Source: Trichobilharzia regenti (taxonomy: Eukaryota; Platyhelminthes; Trematoda; Strigeidida; Schistosomatidae). From it: a stretch of DNA of 64,000 nt. A program made the position numbers and the translations under genes. The stretch spans positions 41,106,352 through 41,170,351 of the forward strand of contig OX235270.1 in NCBI GenBank assembly GCA_944472135.2, given 5' to 3'. The notes under the pieces are model-generated. The model did not search any database. It was given only the letters and a program-made list of their open reading frames with translations, and was not told the origin of the DNA. Shown here piece by piece: positions 21,922 through 31,740 of the stretch (positions within the stretch are counted from its first letter, which is position 1; every line of letters starts with the position of its first letter).

Positions 21922-24907
21922 TATTATTATTATTGTATCCTTTAGTTCCTAGAGGAACATAGGGCTTCAGCTGCGCACCTCCATTGACTTCGGTTTTCTG
22001 ACAACTTTTTCACCCTGCTCCAGGTCTGCCCACATGCTTTCATCTCCTCTTCACATGACCTCCTCCAAGTCACCCTTGGACGACCAACTCGCCGCCTCCC
22101 TTTCGGGTTCCACTCGAGGGCTTGTCTAGTGATGTCACTTGATGGTTTCCTCAGCGTATGGCCAATCCATCTCCATTTCTTTCTGCCTATTTGTTTCACA
22201 ATCGGTTCCTGATTGGTTCGCTCCCAGAGATCCCTGTTGCTGATCTTTTCTGGCCATCTGATCTTGAGTATTGAGCGGAGACAGTTGTTAATGAAGGTTT
22301 GAAGTTTGTTTGAGATGCTCTTTATGACTCGCCAAGTCTCTGATCCGTATAGTAGCACTGACTTCACATTGGAGTTGAAAATCCGGATCTTATTTTTGAT
22401 GCTGATTGCTGTTGACCTCCACACAGATTTGAGAGTAATGAAAGCTTGTCTTGCTTTTCCGATTCTGGCTTTGATGTCTTCGTCAGTTCCGCCTGTAGTT
22501 GAGACGATGCTTCCCAGGTAGGTGAAGGAGGTTGTTTCTTTCAGGTTCTTCCCATTTATGCTTATTGTGGTCTGTTGTTGCTGTTGATGTTGGCAAGGAA
22601 TCTTCATCACCTCTGTTTTATCTATGTTCACGTGAAGTCCTATCTTTGATGCTTCTTCTGCCAACTTGTTACTTTTCATTTGCATATCTTCCAGTTTATG
22701 GGAAATCAGACATATATCATCGGCGAAATCCAGATCCTCCAAGTCTTTTGTGTCAGTCCATTTTATGCCTGTTCCCTCGTTGGTTGCCGTTGTCTGTCGC
22801 ATTATCCAATCAATTGCAATCAGGAAGATCATTGGTGATAGTAGACAGCCTTGCCTCACTCCCGTCCTCACTTCGAAGGCTTCCGTAAGTTTCCCGTTGT
22901 GGATTACTTGGCATGCAGCATTGTCGTATAACTGTTGGATGAGGTGTATAATTGTCAATGGGACCCCGTAGTAGCGAAGTAGTTTCCAAATGACCTCTCG
23001 ATCGACGCTGTCGAAGGCCTTTTCAAAGTCGATGAAGTTGAGATAGAGAGGTGACTGCCATTCCAAGCTTTGTTCAATGATGATCCGTAGAGTGGCGATT
23101 TGATCAATACATGATTTGTTTCTCCTGAATCCAGCCTGTTCCGGACGAAGTTTTTCATCTAGGGCTTGTTTGATTCTCTCCAGGATGATGCGACTTAGTA
23201 TCTTGCTTGGAATGGACAGAAGCATAATTCCCCGCCAGTTTTTACATTGACTTAAGTCTCCTTTCTTTGGAAGTTTGAATAAGTAACTGTTCTTCCAATC
23301 CTCGGGTACTTTGCCCTCTTTCCACACCTTCTCCAGTAGTGGTGTCATCAAGTCCGCTGTTGTCTCTGGGTCTATTTTCAAAGCCTCTGCTGGGATTCCA
23401 TCTGGTCCCGGTGTTTTCCCAGTTTTAAGCATCTTGATTGCATTCAGGACTTCTGATTTCGTCGGGGGGTCAGTGTTCACTGGTAGTTCTGCTTCCGTTG
23501 TTGGTATTGCTGGACGTGTTGTAGGTGGCGGACGATTTAGAAGTCTTTTGAAGTGTTCAACCCAGTGCTTTCTCTGTTCCACCTCTTTGGTGATTGACTT
23601 TCCATTGTCGTCCTTTATTGGCTTAATCTGTGTCGAACGTTTGCCCGATAGGTGCCTAGTTGTTTGGTAGAGTGTGGCGAGGTCTCCTTTGCCTGCAGCT
23701 TGTTCTGCTTCGTTTGCCATGGTTTCATAATATTTTCTTTTGTCTTCCCTGGCGCTTTTCTTCACTCTTTTGTTCAGTGTATTGTAGCTTGCATTCAGCT
23801 CCTGTTTTTGTTGCTCGTCCGTGCACTGGATAATCTTTTGCTTCACTGTCCTTCTCTCTTCTATTAGTTTCCAAGTGTCCATAGTGAGCCACTGTTTGTC
23901 CTGTCTCTTTTTTCTGCCTAGAATTTCTATGCAGGTTTGGCTCCACACCGTTTTCAAGTTGTTCCAGTGCTTTTCAACGCCGACCTCTTCGCTAGTGTTG
24001 ATTTGTGTCTCGACTTTGTCCTTTATGCTTGCAATGAAGATGTCCTTTGTAGCCTGGTCCTTCAGCTTTTGAGTGTTGAACTTGGCTTGTGGTCTATCTG
24101 CAGCTCCTGATTCCCTGAAAGCTTTTAATTTGATTTGGATTGTCCCTTGTACGAGATAGTGGTCTGAGCCAACGTCTGCTCCTCTTCTTGCTTTTGTGTC
24201 CAGTAGGCTGCGCCTCCACTTCCTTGAGATTGAGATGAAGTCGATTTGGTTTTTGGTTTGCCCGTCTGGTGACACCCATGTAGCCTTGTGGATATCTTTG
24301 TGCTTGTATACACTGCCACCAATCACCAGTTCGTTGAAGGCGCAGAAGTCGGCGAAGAGTTCTCCGTTTTCATTCATTTCTCCTAGAGCTTCTCTACCCA
24401 TGATGAGTTCCCTTCCCGTATTGTCTGGTCCCAGTTTGGCGTTCATGTCTCCCATTAGTATTTTCATGTCGCCAGCTGGAGTATTGTCCATTGTTGCCTG
24501 TAGTTGCCTGTAGAATTCTTCTTTCTTCTCGAGGTCTGCGTTGTTTGTGGGTGCATAACATTGTATGATTGACACTTTCCTTCCTTTGGAGTTGAACCTG
24601 GCGGTCATTATCCTGGACGAAATCGCCTCCCATTGTATCAGGGCTTTCGTTGCCGTTGGTGACATCATGATAGCCACGCCCTCGGTGTGCGTGTGGTTAT
24701 CTTCTGGGTGACCGGAGTAGATCACTGACTCACCTGTTGACAATTTGGTGAGTCCACTCCCATTCCATCTGCTCTCACATATTCCCAGCACTTGTATTCC
24801 GTATCTTTTCATCTCGTTGGCGATCTGGGCAGCTTTTCCAGTCTCGTACATGGTTCGAACGTTCCATGTTCCTACACAGACTTTTTCTTTTGGTGCAAGG
24901 AGGTTCA
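21922..24907 (-). mobile_element. RTE-clade retrotransposon inserted in CR1 ORF2
   Basis: A 2986-bp insertion flanked by the duplicated hexamer ATATGC (plus strand GCATAT at 21916-21921 and 24908-24913). It ends in an (ATA)n tail (21922-21936), the usual RTE-type 3' end. The flanking CR1 frame is continuous on both sides, so the insertion is simple and comparatively recent. Confidence 0.93.
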
Positions 24908-24911
24908 GCAT
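21942..24911 (-). CDS. RTE endonuclease-reverse transcriptase (989 aa, intact)
   Basis: Single ORF of an RTE-clade element. The APE-type endonuclease spans about residues 10-235: GTWNVRTMYETGK, CESRWNGSG, YAPTNNADLEKKEEF, GDMNAKLG, IDFISISRKW and GSDHYLV. RT spans about 480-760: GKTPGPDGIPAEALK, PEQAGFRRNKSCIDQI, NFIDFEKAFDSVDR, GVRQGCLLSPMIF and LDFADDICLIS. The C-terminal part has YGSETW and a final WRRSCEEEM region with NRSQW. No stops, so it is potentially functional. The start codon at 24911 lies inside the target-site duplication, so the element supplies no ATG at this point; a downstream or upstream start may be used in full-length relatives. Decayed relatives lie at 10.97, 46.9, 48.9 and 58.7-60.2 kb. 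Confidence 0.93.
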   Translation of the reverse strand: MLNLLAPKEKVCVGTWNVRTMYETGKAAQIANEMKRYGIQVLGICESRWNGSGLTKLSTGESVIYSGHPEDNHTHTEGVAIMMSPTATKALIQWEAISSRIMTARFNSKGRKVSIIQCYAPTNNADLEKKEEFYRQLQATMDNTPAGDMKILMGDMNAKLGPDNTGRELIMGREALGEMNENGELFADFCAFNELVIGGSVYKHKDIHKATWVSPDGQTKNQIDFISISRKWRRSLLDTKARRGADVGSDHYLVQGTIQIKLKAFRESGAADRPQAKFNTQKLKDQATKDIFIASIKDKVETQINTSEEVGVEKHWNNLKTVWSQTCIEILGRKKRQDKQWLTMDTWKLIEERRTVKQKIIQCTDEQQKQELNASYNTLNKRVKKSAREDKRKYYETMANEAEQAAGKGDLATLYQTTRHLSGKRSTQIKPIKDDNGKSITKEVEQRKHWVEHFKRLLNRPPPTTRPAIPTTEAELPVNTDPPTKSEVLNAIKMLKTGKTPGPDGIPAEALKIDPETTADLMTPLLEKVWKEGKVPEDWKNSYLFKLPKKGDLSQCKNWRGIMLLSIPSKILSRIILERIKQALDEKLRPEQAGFRRNKSCIDQIATLRIIIEQSLEWQSPLYLNFIDFEKAFDSVDREVIWKLLRYYGVPLTIIHLIQQLYDNAACQVIHNGKLTEAFEVRTGVRQGCLLSPMIFLIAIDWIMRQTTATNEGTGIKWTDTKDLEDLDFADDICLISHKLEDMQMKSNKLAEEASKIGLHVNIDKTEVMKIPCQHQQQQQTTISINGKNLKETTSFTYLGSIVSTTGGTDEDIKARIGKARQAFITLKSVWRSTAISIKNKIRIFNSNVKSVLLYGSETWRVIKSISNKLQTFINNCLRSILKIRWPEKISNRDLWERTNQEPIVKQIGRKKWRWIGHTLRKPSSDITRQALEWNPKGRRRVGRPRVTWRRSCEEEMKACGQTWSRVKKLSENRSQWRCAAEALCSSRN

Positions 24912-25099
24912 ATATCTTTAAAAATATTCTCTCCAAGGTTTATGGCGTCTAGAACAGATTGTTTGATGGGTGCTAACTCAGATGGTGGCCACTTACTAGC
25001 AATGCTGGAAAAGTGCCCTACACCAGTATCAGCACAGAGAGATGTGCCATCGTTTGTTACCCCGGCGGGTGTGAGGTGTTCATTATACCGTGCCTCCAA
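24905..25099 (-). CDS. CR1 ORF2, N-terminal piece cut off by the RTE insertion
   Basis: Begins ATG at 25099 in a different frame from ORF1, overlapping its end. It runs 64 codons to a stop created two bases inside the RTE element. Its last codons before the break (GENIFKDIC) are in register with the open frame that resumes at 21921, so it is the missing start of ORF2. Confidence 0.75.
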   Translation of the reverse strand: MEARYNEHLTPAGVTNDGTSLCADTGVGHFSSIASKWPPSELAPIKQSVLDAINLGENIFKDIC

Positions 25100-26694
25100 T
25101 GCATCGCCCTCCCATCCGGTGATAGGTGGCTTGACAGTATATGTGCTATTTGCGTCAATATTGAGGCTGAAATTTCGTGTTGGCTGAGAAAATTTAGATT
25201 GGATGGGGGGGAGGTAGGTATTCCTTGTGGATAGTATGCTGGGGTAGAGTTACGTGTATCGCAGTTATGACTAATATTTTGTGTGTTTAAGTTATTTTCG
25301 TAAATATTAGTCCATTGACGGTCTTGGGTGGTCTGTATGCGATGGTTTTCGGGGATGTGGTGAGTCAAAAGGCCACCTTTAGGAAACATGCCTAGCGCAC
25401 TTGTTCCTTGTTGTAGAGGTCCCTGGATCAAACTTTTGTCTATAGTAGCCATAGATTGGAAAGTTGTGTCGGGGTAGGTGTATGCCTGCCCGTCGGGCTT
25501 CGACTTATTTTTAGGGTGCCCAGACATATAGCGTCTGTTGTGTCTATCGGACGAAGACTTGTTTGATGTTGGATGAATCGGCGGGTTACCTCTCTTTACA
25601 TTGACGTTAGATTTATGGCGGTATGAGGGCTTATTCTGCTTCCCTGGTTTAGTGGTATGATTGGGGTCGCTTAAGTTAATGTTATCTGGTTCGCTGCTGA
25701 GAAACCTATCAGTGATGTGTTTGAGTACAGGTATTCTGGATGGCAGGGTTATTTTACTTCGTTTTGTATGCTCACTAATCTGAGTGCTGCTCGGGGAGGA
25801 TATGCTTAATGCTACATGCTCGAGCTTAGTCTTTTGCTTAACGTTGGTAGTGGTATTAGCGGCTGATGGTGATGTGGCTAGCGAGCATAACTCTGAAGAT
25901 GCATCTAAGTCTATGACCGTAGTTGCTTCATCGTTGAGTTTACTAGGTAAATTTTTATTATTTAAGAGTATTTCATGTATGTCTGTGCCATTAGGTTTAC
26001 TCAAGCTTAAGGCGACAGAGTCTTCTTTAGGACATTCTGCTGTTACGTAAGTTTTTGCGACACTTGGTACACTTGCGCGGCTACGTCTTTGACATGGCGT
26101 TAGGTCATGGGCAAGTTTAATATTACCATAAGGTGTGGATGAACTAATTAACTTATTTGACGACTGAAATTTCCTAGCATCATTAGGACTACTGAATTTA
26201 AACAGCACAGGGCAAGTATACTTTCCTGATTTTTTCCTGAGTCTGATTAGGTGGCAATTTGCTGATGGCATGCCACACGCTTGGAGACATGTCACTTTGA
26301 TTTTGTCCAGAGGCGTCCGATCAGGCAGATTGTAAGCGAGAACGTTGTACGAGGACATGATTCGTTTAGTAACTTCACTGGCTATAAAGTCTAACATACG
26401 CTCAGATTTCAGCAGACTTTCCGGATTAGCATCATGAGTTGGGTTACAAAGAAGCAGTAGTGGTTTAATGGTGTTTATATTCTCATTTAATTCCTTCACA
26501 GAGTTTCCTAGAGATATAAGGTCCAACTTATTTTGTTCAGCAGTTGCATATACCTCTGACAACAAGTCGGGAACAATGACTTCGGGGACATTGTTGAGGC
26601 TACGCGGAACGCACAGTGATGTACGTATCTTCTTAGCTGAGTGACCAAAACTATTCTTACGTATGGAAAGTACTCGTTTATTACGTTGTGCCAT
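25057..26694 (-). CDS. CR1 ORF1 protein (545 aa)
   Basis: Nucleic-acid-binding ORF1 protein expected to coat the element RNA. The first 60 residues are basic. A helical segment lies at about 60-90 (LDLISLGNSVKELNENI). An RRM-like or L1-ORF1-like fold may lie at about 135-215, with YNVLAYNLPDRTPLDKIK and then CPVLFKFSSPNDARKF. A long polar tail follows, rich in Ser, Thr, Asn and Lys. The ORF1 at 34641 has the same order (IVYNVPDNEALKKVQ, CPIRFQFETPAETRKF), which supports the assignment. No zinc finger is seen, unlike the ORF1 at 49822. The frame is intact. Confidence 0.8.
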   Translation of the reverse strand: MAQRNKRVLSIRKNSFGHSAKKIRTSLCVPRSLNNVPEVIVPDLLSEVYATAEQNKLDLISLGNSVKELNENINTIKPLLLLCNPTHDANPESLLKSERMLDFIASEVTKRIMSSYNVLAYNLPDRTPLDKIKVTCLQACGMPSANCHLIRLRKKSGKYTCPVLFKFSSPNDARKFQSSNKLISSSTPYGNIKLAHDLTPCQRRSRASVPSVAKTYVTAECPKEDSVALSLSKPNGTDIHEILLNNKNLPSKLNDEATTVIDLDASSELCSLATSPSAANTTTNVKQKTKLEHVALSISSPSSTQISEHTKRSKITLPSRIPVLKHITDRFLSSEPDNINLSDPNHTTKPGKQNKPSYRHKSNVNVKRGNPPIHPTSNKSSSDRHNRRYMSGHPKNKSKPDGQAYTYPDTTFQSMATIDKSLIQGPLQQGTSALGMFPKGGLLTHHIPENHRIQTTQDRQWTNIYENNLNTQNISHNCDTRNSTPAYYPQGIPTSPPSNLNFLSQHEISASILTQIAHILSSHLSPDGRAMHWRHGIMNTSHPPG

Positions 26695-26760
26695 TGCTGA
26701 AAACTAATCAATATGGTTTAAAGTTAAAGCCGAGCTAAATCGAAAACGGGTATATGGAAA

Positions 26761-27640
26761 AATATTATATCGAGTGGATATACAGATTAAGTACTACTAT
26801 GGATACCGTATGGAATTTTATTGCTTATAAATAAACAATAAATTTACAAAGTACTAAAAAGTAAGATACAGAGTATATAGAAACCAATTATCCTGTAAAT
26901 TGATCCTGGTATGTAAACCAAAAAATGATGAACTTCTCTACAGTTTTCTTTTCTGTGACGTTGTTCTAAAGTTACAATAAGGAGGATGAGCCCTGCGAAA
27001 GAGTGGATCCAAACTTGATAACTGGCGGTGATATATCTGCAGAATTGGAAGCTAGAGTAGCAGCCAATATAAGTTATAGTTGAGCAGTGGTATAATATCC
27101 ACTACAATATTCCAGAAATCGACAAAAATATATCCACGTTATATGGAGAGATTGTAACGTCCTACACGAAGCGCGCGCGATATTGAAGTTAATATGGATC
27201 AGAAGGTGGACATCATGAAATCCTTTGAAATTATAATTAGATTAAAAAGGTTACTTTCCATCGAATTTGCTAAGGCAATCTCTGTCAAACGCCTGAAACC
27301 TTGACTTGTGTGTTCAGCAAGAAGCAGTCATCCGTCTTCCTTTGCTCACCTGTTAACTGGATGTATTTGTTCTCTCTTTCATTTGATTACTCAATCTTTG
27401 GCTTTTACCTCACTACCCTTTGATGATTTGGTGTGACTTTGCTTGTCTTTTGTTTCTACCAATTGAGTTGAACTAAGTACTTTGTTACTCAGTTTGTTAG
27501 CTACTCATCATCCTACTCACCTCCTGTTTCGTCACGGAACTCCCTATATCATTGATATTTTTTCAAAAAACTTGAACTCTGTGTATAAGTGTGCTGTATA
27601 AGTGTAACTTTCTGAGCTCTGTTTGTTAAGTTTGGAGCTT
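26761..27640. other. No recognised gene
   Basis: AT-rich intergenic or intronic DNA; could be an intron of the minus-strand gene starting at 29539. Confidence 0.4.
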
Positions 27641-28095
27641 TCTGTCGCACCGACATGATGTAAAGTTGGCGAGGTGTAAACAGCTGATGAGAAGCGGAAT
27701 AAGCAATGATAGTAAACTATCATCTTATTCTACCCAAACCACTGTTATTCCTGCTTTATTTAATCAATACTGGTATTATACTATTAGGGTTCGTCTTACT
27801 GGTTATTTTCCACGCTCTATATGGTGTATGAAAAAAACGAGCGAAATGCTGTATGAAAACACACACCAATAGAGGTGGTAGTAGTATGACCAGTTAGATT
27901 AGCGTGAAGTCAGAAGTTTCACTCGCCTTGTTCTTCAGTCATCATTAGTATTGTCTTAACTTTGACGATTTTAAATTCGTGACTGGTGGGGTACAGTAAG
28001 TCGGGTTCGAAGACAAATACTCGCCGTGGATGACATTGATTAGTGCCAGTTGCGGTATATTGTGAATTAGCCATTGGATCGAGTCGGTAACCAAT
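27640..28095 (+). repeat. Composite SM-alpha-containing repeat (second copy)
   Basis: Aligns with the reverse complement of 14570-15010. The last 110 bp (27986-28091) are the tRNA-like side of SM-alpha in plus orientation, without the hammerhead. Confidence 0.6.
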
Positions 28096-28454
28096 CAAAA
28101 TAGTTTATTTCCCGTTGACCTGGCCGGCTAAAAATGTAAGATTCTGATGTATTTTTGCTCAATAGGAAAGTCCGTTACCAAATCTCTTGTCTTTTCTCGT
28201 TCAAAATCTACCACCAGAGAAGAAACTATAGCCTAAATAATATTCTGTGTGAAATAAAAATCGATTGAAGCGACCAATTGATCACGTGGGAGTGATACTA
28301 CTTGTATCTGATCATAGGTACCACTCACCACAGTAGTAACCATAGAACCAGCTGAAAAGAAAAAGAAACGACAGCAGGGAAATGAAAGAGCGAAGAAGGG
28401 ATGCTCCCTCTGCCTAACAGAGAACCCAAAGAACGAATAACACCGGTAACAAAA

Positions 28455-28850
28455 CTGTAGCAGCTCAGCTCACCACACTTCGGGTGGCGCACGAAGGTAG
28501 AGAAAAGAAGGACAACAGAAATTCAAGTGAACTATAGTGAGCAGAACCACACGGGGAAAAGAATAGTTACGTGTAAAAACTACAGGGATTTAGAGGATCT
28601 TGGAGTGTATGCATCTGCGCCACTGAGAACGATTTCAGTCATATTACCAAATAGTCTCTAGCCATTGATTCTTGAAATCCCGAGGATCTCCGCCACCTTA
28701 ACATTCTATACCTCCTTACGTGGATTGTTCAAATCAGCAATCGAAGACTTAATGGTTTGATACCACACTCCAATTCGACCTCGCCTCCTCACCTATTCTA
28801 ACTCATTTTCAACCTAGCCCTATGTCAACTAGCATTGCGTTCTGAACGAA
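28455..28850 (-). pseudogene. Decayed RTE C-terminal/3' end
   Basis: Minus-strand match to 12720-13110, including remnants of the region encoding WLETIGDMAQNRSQWLA (28605-28670). Many indels. It lies in what would be intron 3 of the adjacent host gene. Confidence 0.55.
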
Positions 28851-28985
28851 TATCTGAAATACAACCAAATTAAAAATGGGCGTTTCGAATTCGTTAAAAT
28901 AAAAGCTCGCTACAATCATCAAACATAAAAATGACGATTTTAACCATTCACAAACACAAGACAAAAAAGAATACAAACAACTTAC

Positions 28986-29200
28986 TTGAAGGGCGTTTAA
29001 TAGAACATCACCTGATACTGCTTTTGGTGCTACTGCACTATCAACTTTAAGCAAACTTGATGCAAAACAGTTCATAGGACCAGGGGTACTACAGAATGCA
29101 GAAGGTGGACATCCACCTATCATGTGATCCTTAGGCTCAACAGCAACAACAACAACAGAATTTTGAATGTGATCAGATTGAGTAATATTTTCTTGATTAA
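28986..29200 (-). CDS. Unidentified host gene, exon 3
   Basis: 215 bp, entered after a TTTATAG acceptor and ended by a GTAAGT donor. It continues the frame of exon 2 (phase 1 junction forming a Val codon) and ends at phase 0. The peptide begins NQENITQSDHIQNSVVVV and contains GGCPPSAFCSTPGPMNCFAS, then ends with VSGDVLLNALQ. Not recognised. Later exons were not found; the intron downstream contains an RTE remnant and perhaps the whole 26.8-28.9 kb stretch. Confidence 0.6.
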
Positions 29201-29239
29201 CTATAAATATTAATTCAAATATAAGATTGAATCACTTAC

Positions 29240-29383
29240 CTTTTCGCATTTGATCTGTAAGACTAACAGTAGGGTGACTAACATCCGATTCAACAATTAA
29301 CTGATGCCTTTCATAAGATGAAAAGTCTGGAATAAATCCACTAACACCAGGGACTATATCTTGTTGTTTCTCTTTCCGTTTTC
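29240..29383 (-). CDS. Unidentified host gene, exon 2
   Basis: 144 bp between an AAAGAG acceptor and a GGTAAGTG donor, phase 1 at both ends. The peptide is basic at the start (KRKEKQQDIVPG) and continues GFIPDFSSYERHQLIVESDV. The intron to exon 3 is only 39 bp (29201-29239), matching the very short 5' introns known in schistosome genes. No family recognised. Confidence 0.6.
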
Positions 29384-29472
29384 CTCTTTAAACTGATAAA
29401 TACATCATAAGTGGAAATTTATCACAAACTTTACTCGGATCGGTTCAATGTAAGACTCAGAAGACAAATCAC

Positions 29473-29539
29473 CTGTGCTGTTAAATACATCAGTCTTCTT
29501 AGGAGAATAACTGAGGAACAGATCATCATCCGAAGACAT
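29473..29539 (-). CDS. Unidentified host gene, exon 1 with start codon
   Basis: ATG at 29539 opens a 67-bp coding segment, MSSDDDLFLSYSPKKTDVFN and two more residues, to a CACAG/GTGATT donor in phase 1. The intron to exon 2 is 89 bp. The three exons keep phase exactly and give about 141 residues of continuous, low-repeat protein with an acidic start, which is hard to explain by chance. The gene product was not recognised. Upstream 29540-29900 would hold the 5' UTR and promoter; no motif there is certain. Confidence 0.55.
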
Positions 29540-30216
29540 TTCCAAGTCTGTATTCAGCAACAGTAGGAATAGTTAAGTGAAATGCGTCAGAAAATCAGTC
29601 TGTAAGAAAATGCAGAAATAATCTGATACGTGAGTATACATAAATAGTAGGAAGTAAGGCTTTATTCCACAGATAGACCTATGTCATTACTACGTCATGA
29701 AAAGCTATGGATTCGCAACTAAAGGAGGACATAAAAATCACATCAAAAACATATTTCTAAGGGTTGAACTACAGAAGAATCAGTGTGCTTGTTTTCTAAA
29801 CATGTTCCGGAGCGCCAAGCTTGGCTTACTCTCGAAATATTGACAATTAGGATACTGTGAGATTTTAATACCATTAGAATAGGTCAGTGAACTATATTTT
29901 ACCCTACAGTTGCGAGTCATGGGAATGCAAGAATGCAGGGAGCGAGTTGTGGAATGCTCGCAGCAGCCTCCTCAGACTTATCAAACATACTTCAATGACA
30001 AAAGCATAACATTTTACTAGGGAGCAACTAAAGTCATGCGTCCAGTCCTTACTTTGGTGCAGGCCGAATTCTACCATTAGTGAAGTTACTAATGTAGTCA
30101 TTGTGGTGCACTCTGAATTTTTGATATTAGATGGTTAGTAACACCACCAAATGAAGCATTAAGTGACCCGCATCCGAATCTCGGAAGCCACACTCCCATC
30201 ATGACTGCAGATATGC
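29540..30216. other. Upstream flank of the host gene, no other gene seen
   Basis: AT-rich with short frames. Possible 5' flank of the minus-strand gene. Ends at the LTR element boundary with TATGC at 30212-30216. Confidence 0.4.
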
Positions 30217-30572
30217 CGCCAATCACGTCTCATAAACCGTTAATGCCCAGCTCTTGCTACGCTCGGGCTCACGCTGTTCCTTGAAGTTTTCAGAAACGCT
30301 TAGTTATAACGGACGAAAAAACCAAAACACCAACTGGTGACTCGAGAATTCTTTATTGGTACACCAACATATAAAAAATGTTGCCAATAAGCTCTGTGAA
30401 CAAATATTACAATAATAAATCATAGTATTACTTCTGACGATGTTTCACTCTTCTTTCTGAACAGCGACCGATGAGACGATGACTGTGGTATTGATGCCTC
30501 CGCGAAAATTGGGGAAGTTGATTTTGAGCAAACAACCATGAATTGATCGTTCAAACTTCAACTACATTGACA
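30217..30572 (-). repeat. 3' LTR of copy 2
   Basis: About 356 bp, beginning TGTCAATG at 30572. It differs at many sites from the 5' LTR of the same element (for example near 30385-30460), while that 5' LTR is almost identical to both LTRs of copy 3. Confidence 0.85.
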
Positions 30573-31279
30573 CTCCCCGGCAAAAAAGGGATCCATCCCT
30601 TTTTTCCTTCACGACCAATGCACGTTGACTTGAATGCCATTGCGAGAATCTGGGTCACACGGACAGAGCTGAAATGGAAAACAAACAGAAAAGCCAACAC
30701 ACCACAGGCATACCCACAGCACAATCTCACACATCGCTGACGACCTGCGCCTCCAGACAGAGACCTCCTCTTGACACATCCTCTTGCAACACAATCGCCA
30801 CTTGCTAGAATGACTCTTGCAGAATGCAACGTGACCATAGCACCACCTCATGATACTCCACGCACATCCTCTTATCTACTCACTACCAATTACCACTGAA
30901 ATCGCTTGTCACTCATTCTGCCTCAGTTCTAGTAGCGGTGACGCATGCGAGCCTCAGTCGTTTACACTCTTTCTTCCCGGCGTGTCGGACCGCAGCTAAC
31001 AATTATCTCCGTGTGCATTTCATTCTCAGCAATAGCCTAGCCTCCCCGGCGTATACGACCCATCTGCTGTCCTTAACATCAATCAATTCATTCACGGATG
31101 TAGAAGAGTGGACACTACTTCAGAAGTAATTACGACGAAAATTTTAACAAAATTATGCAATAAAAACAAGGTACGAAAACAACAAGTAAACACAATGAAT
31201 CCAAAAACACCAATTGATATGACACACCACACGTATATACAAACAGTACACACAAACTCGCAGATCGTGTCTCGAGGGA

Positions 31280-31740
31280 ATTCCTTTGAAGAATCGCAGG
31301 ACTTACACCAATACGACTGCAACCCTTCTCACGTTGACAATTGTAAGTTGTGGAATGTACGGACACAAACAAGATTAACCAACAGTTACAATAATTGGAA
31401 CTCACACAACTATTTAACACAAACATTTGTACAATCAACACATCAAATGTTGTGGATTCCGGCATGACAAACTACCCTTGAAGAACTGTAGGACTTACAG
31501 CAGTACGCCTACATTCCTTCTCAGGTTGATGATCCAAGTGGAAGTCGTCCGGACACAAACAGAATTGCCAACAGCTAGATGACAGATGATATCAATTCAG
31601 TATATACAACACGAACATATGTACAAGATCATACACCAAGCACATTGGACTGCTCATTGATGCGCTACCCTTTGAAGAATTGTAGGACTTACAGCAGTAC
31701 GCCTACAACCCTTCTCAGGTTGACGCCCTAGGTTGGAAAG
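31280..31740 (-). repeat. Three degenerate 190-bp tandem repeats in the element 3' region
   Basis: A motif of about 60 bp (CAACCTGAGAAGG, GTAGGCGTACTG, GTAAGTCCTAC, TTCTTCAA blocks) recurs three times at about 190-bp spacing. The same array is at 40517-40970 on plus, and its last unit is at 25-85. Confidence 0.75.

Larger units (their letters stand above)
18961..26760 (-). mobile_element. CR1-clade non-LTR retrotransposon interrupted by an RTE element
   Basis: Minus-strand element with ORF1 (26694-25057), then ORF2 starting at 25099 and overlapping the ORF1 end by 43 bp, interrupted at 24907-21922 by an RTE insertion and resuming at 21921 to 19030. The endpoints are estimates because no TSD was identified for the outer element. 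It resembles the Perere-type CR1 elements of schistosomes and is related to, but distinct from, the plus-strand CR1 at 34-43 kb. Confidence 0.85.

Noticed and set aside
22306..24633. Many plus- and minus-strand frames of 60-120 codons
   Set aside because: Shadows of the RTE ORF in other frames.
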